Origin: Trichomonas vaginalis G3
Lineage: Eukaryota; Parabasalia; Trichomonadida; Trichomonadidae
Assembly: GCF_026262505.1 (NCBI RefSeq)
Contig: NC_067206.1
Span: 34,735,896 to 34,799,895 of the forward strand
Reading direction: 5' to 3'
DNA length: 64,000 nt
Below are positions 1-9,087 of the stretch, one piece after another. Both the position numbers and the translations under genes were made by a program. Position 1 is the stretch's first letter, and each line of letters opens with the position of its first letter. The notes under the pieces were generated by a model, which ran no database searches, had not been told where the DNA came from, and worked only from the letters and a program-made list of their open reading frames with translations.

Positions 1-2089
1 TTGGAGAGTTTCAAAGAAGTTTAAATATAGGAAGGGAAGACCCATAAAAGTCTATGACAAATTGTCTGGTCTTCGCTATGAAATGGACTTAGAAACAGCA
101 CGCGCAAATTATCCAAACAGATTAGAGAGGTTAGAAGAAGAACGTCTTATGGACATGCCTTTCGATGTTAGTGAACCTCAAGTTGAAGGACACGACGGCT
201 TTGCCAGGTTCTACTGGAAACATGACGAACAATTGCATCCTTTGAGGAGGAAAAAAGGAAAAGGTGAAGACGCACATGCTCCATGGAAAGAACAAGATAT
301 GCATATGAGAAGTATCGTGAAGTTAGAAGTAAATTACATCTGGTCAAACCTTTACAGTAAACTTTGACGATGGAAAGAACAAAGAAGGCTTCATGGGTGT
401 ACTTGCTGCAATTCAAGATGGAAATAAGAAAGGATACAATCTCAGACTAACCGTAACAGATTTGGATGGTCACATTTACTATGCACATGGCAATGTCACA
501 ACAGCTGCAATGCTTCTTGACGCTTTCAAGACTACAAAGAGAGAACAAATGGTTGACTCCGACTCAGACATTTTGAATGCAATTGAAGGAATTGCAAGTG
601 TAAAATTTGAATGGTACCAACCGAACCCTCAAGCAGTCAGACAACATGCTGGATACTTCCCGTTCATAAATAAGTCTGACATTGACTTGACAAGGTATGG
701 AATTTACAATTCAATTGAAACAATTGTCAATGAACCTTGCATTCTTACATGTCTCAGGAACTCTGGTCTTGTTACAGATGAGAAGATGAAGTATCTTGAG
801 TCATGTGTGAAGACAAGGTACATTCTCAGAGGTCAATTGTCAAAAATTGCACCGTTGGCAAATGTCAATATCCGAGTCAACATTCCGACTGAGAAAGGTT
901 CTTCACATGACGACTATGTTGTTGACAAAGACTTACCATGGTTGAAGATTGTAATTGTCCACAACCACTTCATGTTGAACGAAAGTCTTACAAACCCATT
1001 GTTCGGAAAAGGCAAGTGCAACATTGTCAGAGCTGTAAACATTCTTTTCGAGAAAGGTTTGTTGGAACCAATTCCAGATGACAAGCTGACAGAAACTTTT
1101 GTACCAAAAGACGAAACAAACTTTTCATTGTTAGCAAGACCAAAAGTTGTTCCAGACAAAGTTATAGCAAAAAGAAGTACACAATTCCACAAGGAGTTGG
1201 ATTGTTCGGATACCAACCTGAACCAGAAGAACTTCCAATGAGGTTGCAAGAACTTCAAGATGCTATAAACAAACTTCCATTGAGACATCCAATTGACGTC
1301 AAATTGTATTGGAGAGCATCTGAGTTAGGTCAGAAGGTTTTATATGAAACAGGTTGCTTCGACGATGTTTATGAGATAACAGGAGAAGTTTCTCAGAAGA
1401 TAAGAGACTCACTTGAATTTCCACGAACTGGACCAATTGGTTGCGACAAGTTCGACTCAAACGAAAAGATATACTATGTCGACCTTAACGCTGCGTACAT
1501 GAGGTTTGTCCAATATATCCCGACTGGAATTCCAAACGAAGACGGTGAGTTCCCAGGAAGGAACTATACAGTTGGAAAAGTCATACAACAACTGTATGAT
1601 ATTAGGAAAGCTTCAAACCCCAAACTTGCAATGACACTCAAATTGCTTATGAATTCGACATGGGGATATTCCATTAAGAAACCTCAAGAGATGAAGAGTA
1701 AACATTATGAGAAGGTCGACAACTTTGTTGAAAGGTTTTCTCCTTTTGTTTTGAAGTACGAATTCACTCAAGGTCAAAGTGGCTTAGTAACCACATTAAA
1801 ACCTATTGTCGAACATTGGTCTTACCCTCAGTTCGCAAAGGCAGTCCTTGACAACTACAACAAATTCTTCTCGGAAGTCAAATCCAAAGTGAAGGTTTAC
1901 TATGAGAACATCGATGCACTCATGACGAACGAAGAAGGCTATAACAAACTCATTGAAATGGGCATGGTCGGTGAAAAGATGGGTCAATTCAAATTGGACA
2001 AAATTTTCACCGAAGTTCATGTAATATCGAAAAGGAAGTACTGGGGTGTTAAAGAAGATGGTGAAATAGTTAAACATTGCATGAAATAA
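1..2089 (+). pseudogene. Type B DNA polymerase of Maverick A, broken copy
   Basis: This is the polymerase that would copy the element's own DNA. It matches the polymerase region of copy B at 42886-45039 nearly residue for residue. Visible polymerase motifs are a motif A-like DLNAAYM and a motif B-like KLLMNSTWGYS, with a motif C-like NIDAL further on, which fit the divergent protein-primed type B group used by Mavericks and some viruses and plasmids. The upstream part holds basic and charged stretches that I cannot assign to a named domain. The window opens inside the gene, a short way after its start as judged from copy B. The copy is broken. It is followed by the accessory zone and a small gene on the same strand. 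Confidence 0.85.
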
Positions 2090-2234
2090 AAAATTTTTAT
2101 TCGAATTTGAATCGGACAGGTCGAGTTACACCATTCTTGGTCTCAAACTCATATATAACCTGTTTGTTTGTATTTTCGTCGACTATGGCACGAGACACGA
2201 ACATTGACCAAACGGACAAAAAGTGTCATTTCGG

Positions 2235-2498
2235 ATGGTCACGCAGCCAATCGCATTCGAGCACTTCGAAGAAGCCTTACGTTCCAAGGGAGAGGGTGTC
2301 TGGTGCAAGGCAGAGGTCATGAAACTCTACGAGCAGTACATCCTCAATGCCTGGGAGGACAAATCGTCCTTGGATTGGCAATTCTACCAACTCCTCTGGG
2401 ACGACCTCCTACGCAACTGGGATGACGAAAGAGTCCAATTCAGGGGTCAGGAACTACTTGTCCAAATTCTCATTAATTTAAGCTACTTAACTAAATAA
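2235..2498 (+). CDS. Small acidic hypothetical protein, 87 aa, accessory zone of Maverick A
   Basis: I do not recognise this protein. The ATG at 2235 gives 87 residues rich in Glu, Asp and Trp (several aromatic-acidic patches such as WQFYQLLWDD). The ATG is preceded within 15 bases by AAAAAGTGTCATTTCGG. This leader contains TCATT, the pattern of the trichomonad initiator element, and similar leaders precede several other accessory genes in copy A (5636, 3252, 3869). It has no counterpart in copy B. It lies downstream of the polymerase and converges with the HNH gene on the other strand. Its length, composition and leader support a real gene, but no homology is claimed. Confidence 0.5.
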   Translation: MVTQPIAFEHFEEALRSKGEGVWCKAEVMKLYEQYILNAWEDKSSLDWQFYQLLWDDLLRNWDDERVQFRGQELLVQILINLSYLTK

Positions 2499-2547
2499 AC
2501 ACCTAAATTTACTCGGGGTTTCCCCCTAAAATAAAATTTTTTTACTC

Positions 2548-3252
2548 TTAGAACCACTCGAGGTTCTCCTTACGGTTGTTGAGCTTGTCACCGTCAATGT
2601 GTCTGACCTTCGTCTTCTTGTTTGGATTTGGAACCCATTGCATACCGACAAGCCTTCCCATGGAAATTGTACCGTAATTTCGAAGGGTAAGGGTCAAGTG
2701 TCCCAAGTTGTTGAGGACTGGGGTAAGAACCTTGCCGGTCTCCTTGTTGCGGATTTGGTATGGGTAGGGTTGGGAAATTTCGTAAGTGTCATCGGCAACA
2801 AGGGTTGCCCAAACTTCCTCTTCTTCGTGTTTCTCTTCTTCCTCTTCTTCCTCTTCCTCTTCTTCGTGTTTCTCTTCTTCCTCGACAATTCCTTCGGCAA
2901 TTCTGTGTTCACGAAGTACGGTGTTGGAGGTTCTGTCCTTTCCGAGTACCTTCCAGATGGCGTCTATCTCTTCGAAGAAACGGTAGATGAGTCTGGCAAG
3001 GTCTCGGTTCTCTCTCGCGTAAATGCGCAAGGTTTCCGTCAAATCGTTCAGGACTTTCTCATTGGAAGCTTGGTTCATGAGGAACTCACCTTTAAGTCCC
3101 TTCATCTCTTCCATAAGACTACTTTGGAGAGTCTTAACGGTGTTTGTCAGATGAGCTTTCAAATTCAAAATTTGAATTTGAACTGGGCGCTTGTCTGGCA
3201 ACATTGAAAGGACATCTGCCATTGTGTTCGGCTTCGGTGCTTGTTCGGACAT
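2548..3252 (-). CDS. Coiled-coil protein with C-terminal HNH-type endonuclease module, 234 aa
   Basis: Residues 1 to about 115 are helical and coiled-coil-like. Then comes a Glu-rich tract (about residues 120-150, with KHEEEE repeats). The last 80 residues resemble a NUMOD4/HNH-type module of homing endonucleases, with YQIRNKETGKVL, then MGRLVGMQWVPNP and the closing HIDGDKLNNRKENLEW. Such modules cut DNA and are frequent in phages and large DNA viruses. The module is distantly like the HNH genes of copy B (35015-35598 and 42260-42844), but the N-terminal part is different. The ATG at 3252 follows a CATTTTTTCG leader. The neighbouring minus-strand gene at 3285-3869 is also coiled-coil. The gene looks whole; the nuclease activity is an inference. 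Confidence 0.7.
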   Translation of the reverse strand: MSEQAPKPNTMADVLSMLPDKRPVQIQILNLKAHLTNTVKTLQSSLMEEMKGLKGEFLMNQASNEKVLNDLTETLRIYARENRDLARLIYRFFEEIDAIWKVLGKDRTSNTVLREHRIAEGIVEEEEKHEEEEEEEEEEEKHEEEEVWATLVADDTYEISQPYPYQIRNKETGKVLTPVLNNLGHLTLTLRNYGTISMGRLVGMQWVPNPNKKTKVRHIDGDKLNNRKENLEWF

Positions 3253-3284
3253 CGAAAAAATGAAGTGGTTTGAGAATGACGGTT

Positions 3285-3869
3285 TTACTTCAAAAAGCTT
3301 GTTATGACGGTTAAGTCATACAACAAGTTTAAAATAATATCTTGTTCTTCTTCTGAACGTTTGTTGTCTCTTCCGATAAAAGTTTCGAACATGAGAACCA
3401 AAAAACGTTTTTTGAGATTGCGGAAGAGTTCAGGCAAACGTTCATATTCTGGATATGTTGGGAGCAGTTCAAAACATCTGAGCTGACTTTCGGACAAAAT
3501 TGGGACAATGTCAGAAAATTCATCTTTGGTCGGACTGCTTGAAGGTAAGTCCCTTACATGTAAGTAGCTCTGGTAAAGTCTTCTCATCTCTGCTAACTTT
3601 TGGAGTATAGCTTCGTAGTTTAGAAGTTTCAATTTTAATTGTCTTATTCCACTCTTTACTTCTAAACGGTAACTATCCATGAGGTCAAGAGTAGCTTTGG
3701 TAGCTTTAAGTGGAGCTATCTGTTCCTTGACTTGTGCAATTTTGGTTGCAATTGTGGTTTGAGCTCCTTCAAGTTCGCCGTCTATGTCGTTCTCAACGCC
3801 TTCAACCATGGCTTGAAACTCTTCATCGGTCCATTGAGATTGGTGTGGGACGAATTTAACTTGCTTCAT
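3285..3869 (-). CDS. Coiled-coil hypothetical protein, 194 aa
   Basis: I do not recognise this protein. It is 194 residues long with heptad-like stretches in the first half (about residues 20-100: repeated Ala, Leu, Ile and Lys spacing) and a Leu/Phe-rich C-terminal half. There is no signal peptide or membrane segment. The ATG at 3869 is preceded by TTTTCATTTTTTGA, a leader shared with other accessory genes of copy A. It lies 32 bases upstream of the HNH coiled-coil gene on the same strand, so the two may be expressed as neighbours. No counterpart is seen in copy B. It looks whole. Confidence 0.6.
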   Translation of the reverse strand: MKQVKFVPHQSQWTDEEFQAMVEGVENDIDGELEGAQTTIATKIAQVKEQIAPLKATKATLDLMDSYRLEVKSGIRQLKLKLLNYEAILQKLAEMRRLYQSYLHVRDLPSSSPTKDEFSDIVPILSESQLRCFELLPTYPEYERLPELFRNLKKRFLVLMFETFIGRDNKRSEEEQDIILNLLYDLTVITSFLK

Positions 3870-3896
3870 TCAAAAAATGAAAAAAAATGTTTTTAC

Positions 3897-4284
3897 TCAA
3901 AACGTTAAGGTTGACTGAACTGGTTGGATGTCGCCTTCACAGGTTATGTAGAACGGCTGACCGAGAAGTGAAGGAGAGACTGAATTGCCAATTTCATATG
4001 GGGTAGGGGGTTCTCCTTGTTTGGTATTTTTATCCAAGGACGTTTGTTTAGGAACTTAACAAGAGCTTTCTTTTGGCGTCCTTTATGTCGTCGTAGGCTG
4101 TCCCGTCTGGTATTTGAATTGGAATTCCAGTCGAAGTCTCGAGCTGAAGTGTAGACCTTCCAGAAATACTGGTGAACTTGACCTTGGGCTTCATTACCCT
4201 GCGCAAGTACTGCTTAACAACTTCATTTATCTCTATAAGGTAAATTGCCTCGTCAAATCCTTCTGGCATTCCGAGTCCTTCCAT
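3897..4284 (-). pseudogene. Accessory gene region starting MEGLGMPEG, broken
   Basis: This minus-strand region starts at the ATG at 4284 (MEGLGMPEGFDEAIYLIE) and carries readable protein-like frames down to about 3897. I cannot name a family. A short relic of the same start is present in copy B at 37754-37800, next to the same kind of repeat block, which shows that this gene belongs to the element family and was lost or replaced in B. It is transcribed divergently from the gene that starts at 4579, with the repeat block 4285-4578 between the two starts. It appears broken in this copy. Confidence 0.5.
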
Positions 4285-4578
4285 CCGACAGGAAAATATT
4301 TTCCCGACAACTGGAAAAAATTTTCCCGACAACTGGAAAAAATTTTCCCGACGACAGGAAGAACTCTTCCAGTTGTCCGTCCGTAAACCATTCAAATTTT
4401 CGAAAATTGAGAACTTTTGGTCGAACTTCAGAAAAAGTTTTTCCTTCCGACAGGAAAGGTTTTTCCTTCCAACAGGAAAGGTTTTTCCTTCCGACAGGAA
4501 AGGTTTTTCCTTCCAACAGGAAAGGTTTTTCCTTCCGACAGGAAAGGTTTTTCCTTCCGACGGTTAAGCCACAAACAG
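4285..4578. repeat. Tandem palindrome-like repeats between two divergent gene starts
   Basis: The block contains two repeat types. From about 4288 to 4360 there are three copies of a unit of about 24 bases with the core TTTTCCCGACAACTGG. From about 4437 to 4565 there are about six copies of a 22-base unit with the core CCTTCCGACAGGAAAGG, whose ends are nearly inverted repeats of each other. Because 22 is not a multiple of 3, the block stays open in several frames on both strands, but it lies exactly between two divergent ATGs (4284 minus and 4579 plus), so a regulatory role is more likely than coding. A related block sits at 37529-37753 in copy B, between relics of the same two gene starts. 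Confidence 0.8.
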
Positions 4579-5160
4579 ATGTCCGACGTCCCACCAACCG
4601 AGCCCATATCCCAACCAGAAGAACCGAAAGCTGCAGAACCACAACAGTCTCCTCAGCAACCTCAGTTCCAGCAAGTACCTCCGATTTACTACCAATTTCC
4701 ACCTCAATGTTACTACCCACCACAAGGCTTCCCGAACTACCCTCCTCCTCAGCCTATGCCTTACTTCCCCAACCCTTGGATGTTTATGCAAAACCCTGCC
4801 CCACAATTCCAATCTCAATCCAAGAGAGACCAAGAGTTCGAGGAAGGTCTGAACCGCTTACGCAAAGAGTATGCTACTACCCCAATGGAAGAAGACAGGC
4901 TTTCAGTCTCTTCCCTCAAATCGACCGATTCGACTCGTACCACAGATTCGGTTCGTGACCGTGAAGACTACCTCAAGCAGTCTGAGAGACTCTTCATCTT
5001 ACAGCCATTTACAGTTGGAGCTCTCAAGAACATGCGCAATTACGAAGGTCAGACACCAGCTGGAGACCGCAAAACAGACGTACTCGCAAGAGCAGTCCAA
5101 CTGGTCAAGACAAAGACTGAGATAGTCGACTTCATTCTTGCAGCTTGCCCATACAAGTAA
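4579..5160 (+). CDS. Proline/glutamine/tyrosine-rich accessory protein, 193 aa
   Basis: The ATG at 4579 begins MSDVPPTEP, and the first 80 residues are low complexity, rich in Pro, Gln and Tyr (PPIYYQFPP, PPPQPMPYFPNP). The C-terminal 100 residues are charged and helical, with a Ser/Thr/Asp patch (SLKSTDSTRTTDSVRD). No family is recognised; the layout suggests a disordered N-terminal tail plus a helical domain. The open frame runs upstream through the repeat block, but I chose 4579 because relics of the same start (MSDVPPTE) appear at two places in copy B, at 37528 and near 41585, each with the same upstream sequence. Divergent from the gene at 4284. It looks whole. Confidence 0.6.
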   Translation: MSDVPPTEPISQPEEPKAAEPQQSPQQPQFQQVPPIYYQFPPQCYYPPQGFPNYPPPQPMPYFPNPWMFMQNPAPQFQSQSKRDQEFEEGLNRLRKEYATTPMEEDRLSVSSLKSTDSTRTTDSVRDREDYLKQSERLFILQPFTVGALKNMRNYEGQTPAGDRKTDVLARAVQLVKTKTEIVDFILAACPYK

Positions 5161-5188
5161 AAAAATAAACAAGTACGAGTTAAACTTT

Positions 5189-5389
5189 TTATTCTTTCTT
5201 TTCTGAGTTGTTTAGAGCTGGTTTCTCTTGTAGGAACCTTTCGTACTCTTCCATGGTCATGTAATTGCGAATTTGGTACGCAATTCCAGGTTCGTTGTTT
5301 TTGAACCTTACGTATGTAACGCTTCCATCCTCCTCAGGGAAGTAAGCTGCTAACATCTGACCAAGTTTTCTCGGTGACTCGGAGCTCAT
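5189..5389 (-). CDS. Small hypothetical protein, 66 aa
   Basis: I do not recognise this protein. Starting from the ATG at 5389 (MSSESPRKLG) it has 66 residues, is charged, and has no membrane segment. A longer open frame exists upstream but has no earlier ATG. The leader AAAAAGTGACATTTTTA directly precedes the ATG and matches the leaders of the small genes starting at 2235 and 5636. It converges with the gene at 4579-5160, with a 28-base spacer. It is part of the accessory zone and has no counterpart in copy B. Confidence 0.5.
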   Translation of the reverse strand: MSSESPRKLGQMLAAYFPEEDGSVTYVRFKNNEPGIAYQIRNYMTMEEYERFLQEKPALNNSEKKE

Positions 5390-5441
5390 TAAAAATGTCA
5401 CTTTTTAAACGTTAAGTTTTTAGTCTTATTTTACCCTTTGT

Positions 5442-5636
5442 TTACCCTTTGTTTACCCTTTGTTTGTCAAGGTAGTATTGGAGTGCAATTTCTCCAAATT
5501 CTCTGTGTCGGAGTTCTTCAGCATTTTCCAAGGTGTTCCTGGAGAACTCAAAGAAGTTGTCAAGAACATACTGCCATGCTGCTCTTCTGAGTTCGTCGGT
5601 ATTTTGGAAGTGTTGCACCTTCGAGTCTTCGGACAT
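5442..5636 (-). CDS. Small hypothetical protein, 64 aa
   Basis: I do not recognise this protein. The ATG at 5636 (MSEDSKVQHF) gives 64 residues, mostly charged and helical (RRAAWQYVLDNFFEF, EELRHREFGEIALQYY). The 3' end lies in three tandem copies of the 12-base unit TTTACCCTTTGT (about 5428-5466), so the terminus of the protein is set by a repeat. The leader AAAAAGTGTCATTTTTTC precedes the ATG and contains the TCATT pattern of trichomonad initiators. The next feature upstream is a GGTGA/TCACC block. Confidence 0.45.
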   Translation of the reverse strand: MSEDSKVQHFQNTDELRRAAWQYVLDNFFEFSRNTLENAEELRHREFGEIALQYYLDKQRVNKG

Positions 5637-5660
5637 GAAAAAATGACACTTTTTCAGCAA

Positions 5661-5892
5661 AAATATATTTTAGGTGAAGAGGTGAGATTTCACCTCTTTT
5701 TTCACCTCTTTTTTCACCTCATGAATTTTCATGATTTCATCGTAAATGTTTTGTCAAACATGAACGTAAATGTTTTGTCGAAACTTCATCGTAATGAGCG
5801 TAAATCAGACAAAAATATATTTTAGGTGAAGAGGTGAGATTTCACCTCTTTTTTCACCTCTTTTTTCACCTCTTTTTTCACCTCATGAATTT
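5661..5892. repeat. Two GGTGA/TCACC structured blocks left of the 5957-6867 gene
   Basis: Two copies of the same block, starting near 5664 and 5813, each read AAAATATATTTTAGGTGAAG followed by AGGTGAGATTTCACCTC and then two to three direct repeats of a 12-base unit (CTTTTTTCACCT). Between them are copies of TCGTAAATGTTTTGTC. Each block can fold into a hairpin through GAGGTGA and TCACCTC. Inverted copies lie on the other side of the neighbouring gene at about 6871-6935 and 7050-7112. The same pairing flanks the homologous gene in copy B. Confidence 0.8.
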
Positions 5893-5956
5893 TCCCGAAA
5901 TAAAAAATAAAGTTGGTTTTTTTAAAAAAATATTTTTTTATTTTTATTGTAAGAAC

Positions 5957-6867
5957 ATGTTAGCAACAACAGCACCAAACTCTTTAGTCATGAACCCAAC
6001 TTCAATGTTAGTAGAGATGAAAAGCTTCATTCCTTCTTCATATACTTTCGAAACAGAAATCCAGAAGATAAAGCAAGAACTTCTCCAAGGAGATTTAGAT
6101 TGCACTGCGAAAGATGAAACAAATGAACAGTATCTTTACGACATGCAGGACATTATTGACCATCTACCTAAACTTCCTGAAATCCAACAACAAAAGCTTA
6201 CTATTCAGAATTCGATGAAATAGAAGTCAAAGCAACTGACTCAGTAGAAATAAAGAAGTTCATACGAAGGTTAACTATGAGTTTCTTGGATTTCATTGCA
6301 ACCACAAAGTCATGGACAAAATTGGATATGGTATATAAGAACATCTCTGACATATACAAATCTGGGGAGTTTAAGACCTACGACAACTTTGTTTCGTTAG
6401 TTGCAAAATGTGTATGGCAGATAAGAGATAAAGATAGAAGAGGTAAGATATGGAATGAACAAATAAGACCCGCAACTTTTGAGTTAAAGAGAGCAATTGA
6501 CGCCTTAGTCATACTAGCAGGTAAGATTTCAATGTACAATGCTAAAATGAACCCACAATGTTCAAAATGTAAAGCAGCAATGAGGAAATATAACTACTCC
6601 GTCAAAGAGATAGAACGTATGCGAAACGACTATGCTGACTTAAAGAAAGAAGTAGAGAAACCAGCAGAAGATAAAATGAACATGTTAGCATTTCTGAACA
6701 AAAACTATCCAACTGCTGACGATTTCCTTCTATCTGACGTCAAGAAGAAGTATAAAGAAACTTTCGGTATCGTTAAAACATTCGATGTACTGACAGAAGA
6801 AATAGAAGCTACGAAATTGTTTAGGATTTCAAATATACATCATACAATTCATGTAAAACGCTTATAA
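5957..6867 (+). pseudogene. Zinc-ribbon-like accessory gene (family of 39788-40702), broken copy
   Basis: The copy starts at the ATG at 5957 and is homologous over its length to the whole-looking 304-residue gene of copy B at 39788-40702. The C-terminal half holds a CxxC motif (QCSKCKAAMRKYNYS) followed by a coiled-coil stretch (ERMRNDYADLKKE). I cannot name its function. The gene is bounded on both sides by inverted GGTGA/TCACC blocks, so it looks like a cassette in the accessory zone. It is preceded by the AT-rich TTTTTTATTTTTATT leader found before many core genes of these elements. Broken in this copy. Confidence 0.7.
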
Positions 6868-7125
6868 AATAACAGGTGAAAAAAGAGGTGAAAAAAGAGG
6901 TGAAATCTCACCTCTTCACCTAAAATATATTTTTATTGAATTCTGTATAAAATTCTGAGTAAAATAATTTTTAGGGCTTGTGTCAAACCGTTGAGTTTTC
7001 ACAAAATTTAAAAAATAACGTTTACCATGTGAAACGCTTATAAAATAACTGAGGTGAAAAAACAGGTGAAAAAAGAGGTGAAATCTCACCTCTTCACCTA
7101 AAATATATTTTTGCTGAATTCCGTA
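6868..7125. repeat. Two GGTGA/TCACC blocks right of the 5957-6867 gene, plus KilA-N relic
   Basis: Two inverted copies of the block seen at 5661-5892 lie at about 6872-6935 and 7052-7112, each ending TCACCTCTTCACCTAAAA followed by TATATTTTT. Between them is AT-rich DNA that repeats the end of the neighbouring gene (CATGTGAAACGCTTATAAAA at about 7026). Directly to the right (about 7125-7190) is a relic with TGCTTCCCTCG and AAAACCGAGAGAAG. It resembles the linker hairpin of the KilA-N genes of copy B and suggests that a KilA-N gene once stood here. Confidence 0.7.
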
Positions 7126-7225
7126 TGAAATTTCATGAATTTCCTCATATGCTTGCTTCCCTCGAAAAACCGAGAGAAGAACAGCGAGTAGTGAAAAAAC
7201 CCTGGTCGCCAAAACTCTTTATTTT

Positions 7226-8100
7226 TTACGCTTGACTTTTTACAATTTGAACTTTGTTCGCGTAGATATGAATTCTGAAAGAAGTATGAGGGTCTTGTAT
7301 GACTTTGTACTTCTCCCATAGTTCATGTCTGTCAAACTTACCTGCCATGGACTCTTTCATAAGTTCCATGAAATCGTCTTCGGACAATCCAGGGAAAAGT
7401 ATGATATCAGTAAGTATTCTCTTTACATCCTTACTTAAACTCTTGGCTGTCTGCACACAAATGACAACTGAAATGTTAAAGTGTCTGAGCTTCTTAAGAA
7501 TTCGACACATGTCTTGTTCTCTGTTCTTTAACAAAGGATGAGAAGCAAAGTCATCTAAGATAAGAAGACATCTATGAGGGTAAGTCTTCCAATCGTAAGA
7601 TTGCAATTTCTTCGAAATGTATTCTATCTCTTTCTGTTTGTTTCTGAAGTGTTTCTTCTCTAATATTCTCTGGCATTTCCTCATTTGGGTCTTTAAACTT
7701 CGAATTTATATACTCATTTATAGCATTGTACTTCAAAACTCTTCTTTGGTACTTCTTTATCCAATCTAACAACTCAGAGTCTTTTATACATACTAACTTA
7801 GACTTCTTTATAATATCTTTGAACGAATTGACGGTTTGGTCAAATTGACCAGAAGTCGAACAAATAACAACTAACTCATAGAATGGGTTCTTCTCATCTA
7901 GTTCTTGTTGTTGTGCAGCCATTTTAAGATAAGTGAAAGTCTTACCCGACCCAGGTGGTGCGATTAGACCTGTTATACCATTCTGAGCAAATAGGAACTT
8001 GTCATGTATGGGTTTTATCTGAGCATTTTCTAACTTCCTCTTGTTCTTCTTCAAAACATTCTCAAATTTCTTGTCAATGTCAGCAACTTTTTTCTAACAT
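7226..8100 (-). pseudogene. Packaging-type ATPase of Maverick A (A32/FtsK-HerA group), broken copy
   Basis: Near the N-terminus a Walker A motif is visible (GLIAPPGSGKTFTYLK), and further on a Walker B-like LLILDDFAS, followed by a sensor-like region (NISVVICVQTAKSLS). This order and spacing fit the A32-like genome-packaging ATPases shared by Polintons, virophages and large DNA viruses, which pump DNA into capsids. The copy B homologue is 36564-37436. The gene starts at the ATG at 8100, divergent from the gene at 8137 across a 36-base AT-rich spacer. This copy is broken. Confidence 0.85.
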
Positions 8101-8136
8101 ATTTTTAGAAAAATTAAAATTTTTATCTTTTTGAAA

Positions 8137-8618
8137 ATGTCTAGCGATTTCGCTATCTATATTCGAGACAAACTTTTTGACAGCAAAACATCTGTCGACC
8201 ATAAAATCTTACATAGTGTAAACAAGAAAGGTGAATTTGTTCTAAAGTTCTGTTTCTGGGAATATGACAAGAACCATAAAACATTAGGCAGAGAAGTCTT
8301 AAGTTTGTCAATGACAGACTTGTTGACAGAGATGACGCCGATTGGAAAATGAAGTCCAACAAAAGTTCTTAGAATGCAAAGAAGGCACATGCGCTGTTCT
8401 TGAAGATGAAATAGAAAACAGAATAGAAGAGCTATTAAAGGACAAAGAACTTTTACATAAATATGGTTGCGCCAAATTTGACATAACTCCACAGAGAAGA
8501 AGAAGAAGAGAGAAAAGAAAGAAAAGAAAGTAGAAGAAAAGAAAGTAGAAGAAAAGAAAGTAGAAGAAGAGAAGAAAGAACCTGAACAGTTCCAGAGAAA
8601 AAGAAATTTGACATGTAA
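8137..8618 (+). pseudogene. Small core gene with lysine/glutamate-rich tail (MSSDFAIYIRDK family), broken copy
   Basis: The gene starts at 8137 (MSSDFAIYIRDK) and is homologous to 36075-36529 in copy B. The N-terminal half is a folded-looking domain with Phe and Trp; the C-terminal part is a helical stretch followed by a tail made of repeated Lys, Arg and Glu codons (about 8500-8580). No family is recognised. It is divergent from the ATPase gene, and this pairing is conserved in both copies, so it is part of the element core. Broken here. Confidence 0.6.
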
Positions 8619-8634
8619 AAATAAAATTTTATTT

Positions 8635-9052
8635 TTAGAACATTTCTGGGTCAATGTCAATGTTCTCTTCCTCTTTAGGAGCAAAACTGCTTAGACTCTA
8701 AAATCTTTTTACCCAATTTACCTTGAACTTCAACTATCTTAGACTCATAATATTCATAGTCGTCTGCTTTTCTTTGGTTCATAAGGTATAACAAGTTTGT
8801 ATGCTTTGCCTTCTTTAAGGTTTGAAAACCTTCTGTCAAAATTTTCTTTGACTGCTAACAACCTTCTATGTCTAAGTCTTCAAATTTCGCACCATTTTTA
8901 GTCACAATAGCAAACTTAACTGGTTCGATGTTCCAAACTTTGTCAAATGTAGACTTTTCAAAATGGTAGAAGTAAACATTCAAATAAGCGAATGGGTCTA
9001 GTTCTTCTTTAAGTCCTGACATATATTTGTTTACTGAAATATATTTCGTCAT
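8635..9052 (-). pseudogene. Small core gene (MAKFISVNKYM family), broken copy
   Basis: This is homologous to the whole-looking 140-residue gene 35639-36058 of copy B. It starts at the ATG at 9052 (MTKYISVNKYM). It contains an aromatic-rich first half (YLNVYFYHFEKS) and a lysine- and acid-rich C-terminus. No domain is recognised. It lies between the helicase and the ATPase cluster in both copies, so it belongs to the conserved core and may act with the replication proteins, which is only an inference from position. Broken here. Confidence 0.6.
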
Positions 9053-9087
9053 CTTTTCTATCGGATAAAAAAAGATTTTTTTTAAAT

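Noticed and set aside
2599-3207. Plus-strand frame of 202 residues, rich in Phe and Leu
   Set aside because: It is the antisense shadow of the Glu-rich tract in the HNH coiled-coil gene; GAA/GAG codons read as TTC/CTC on the other strand.
4245-4958. Long plus-strand frame through the 22-base repeats
   Set aside because: The repeat stays open in several frames on both strands, and conserved gene starts flank it, so it is probably noncoding.
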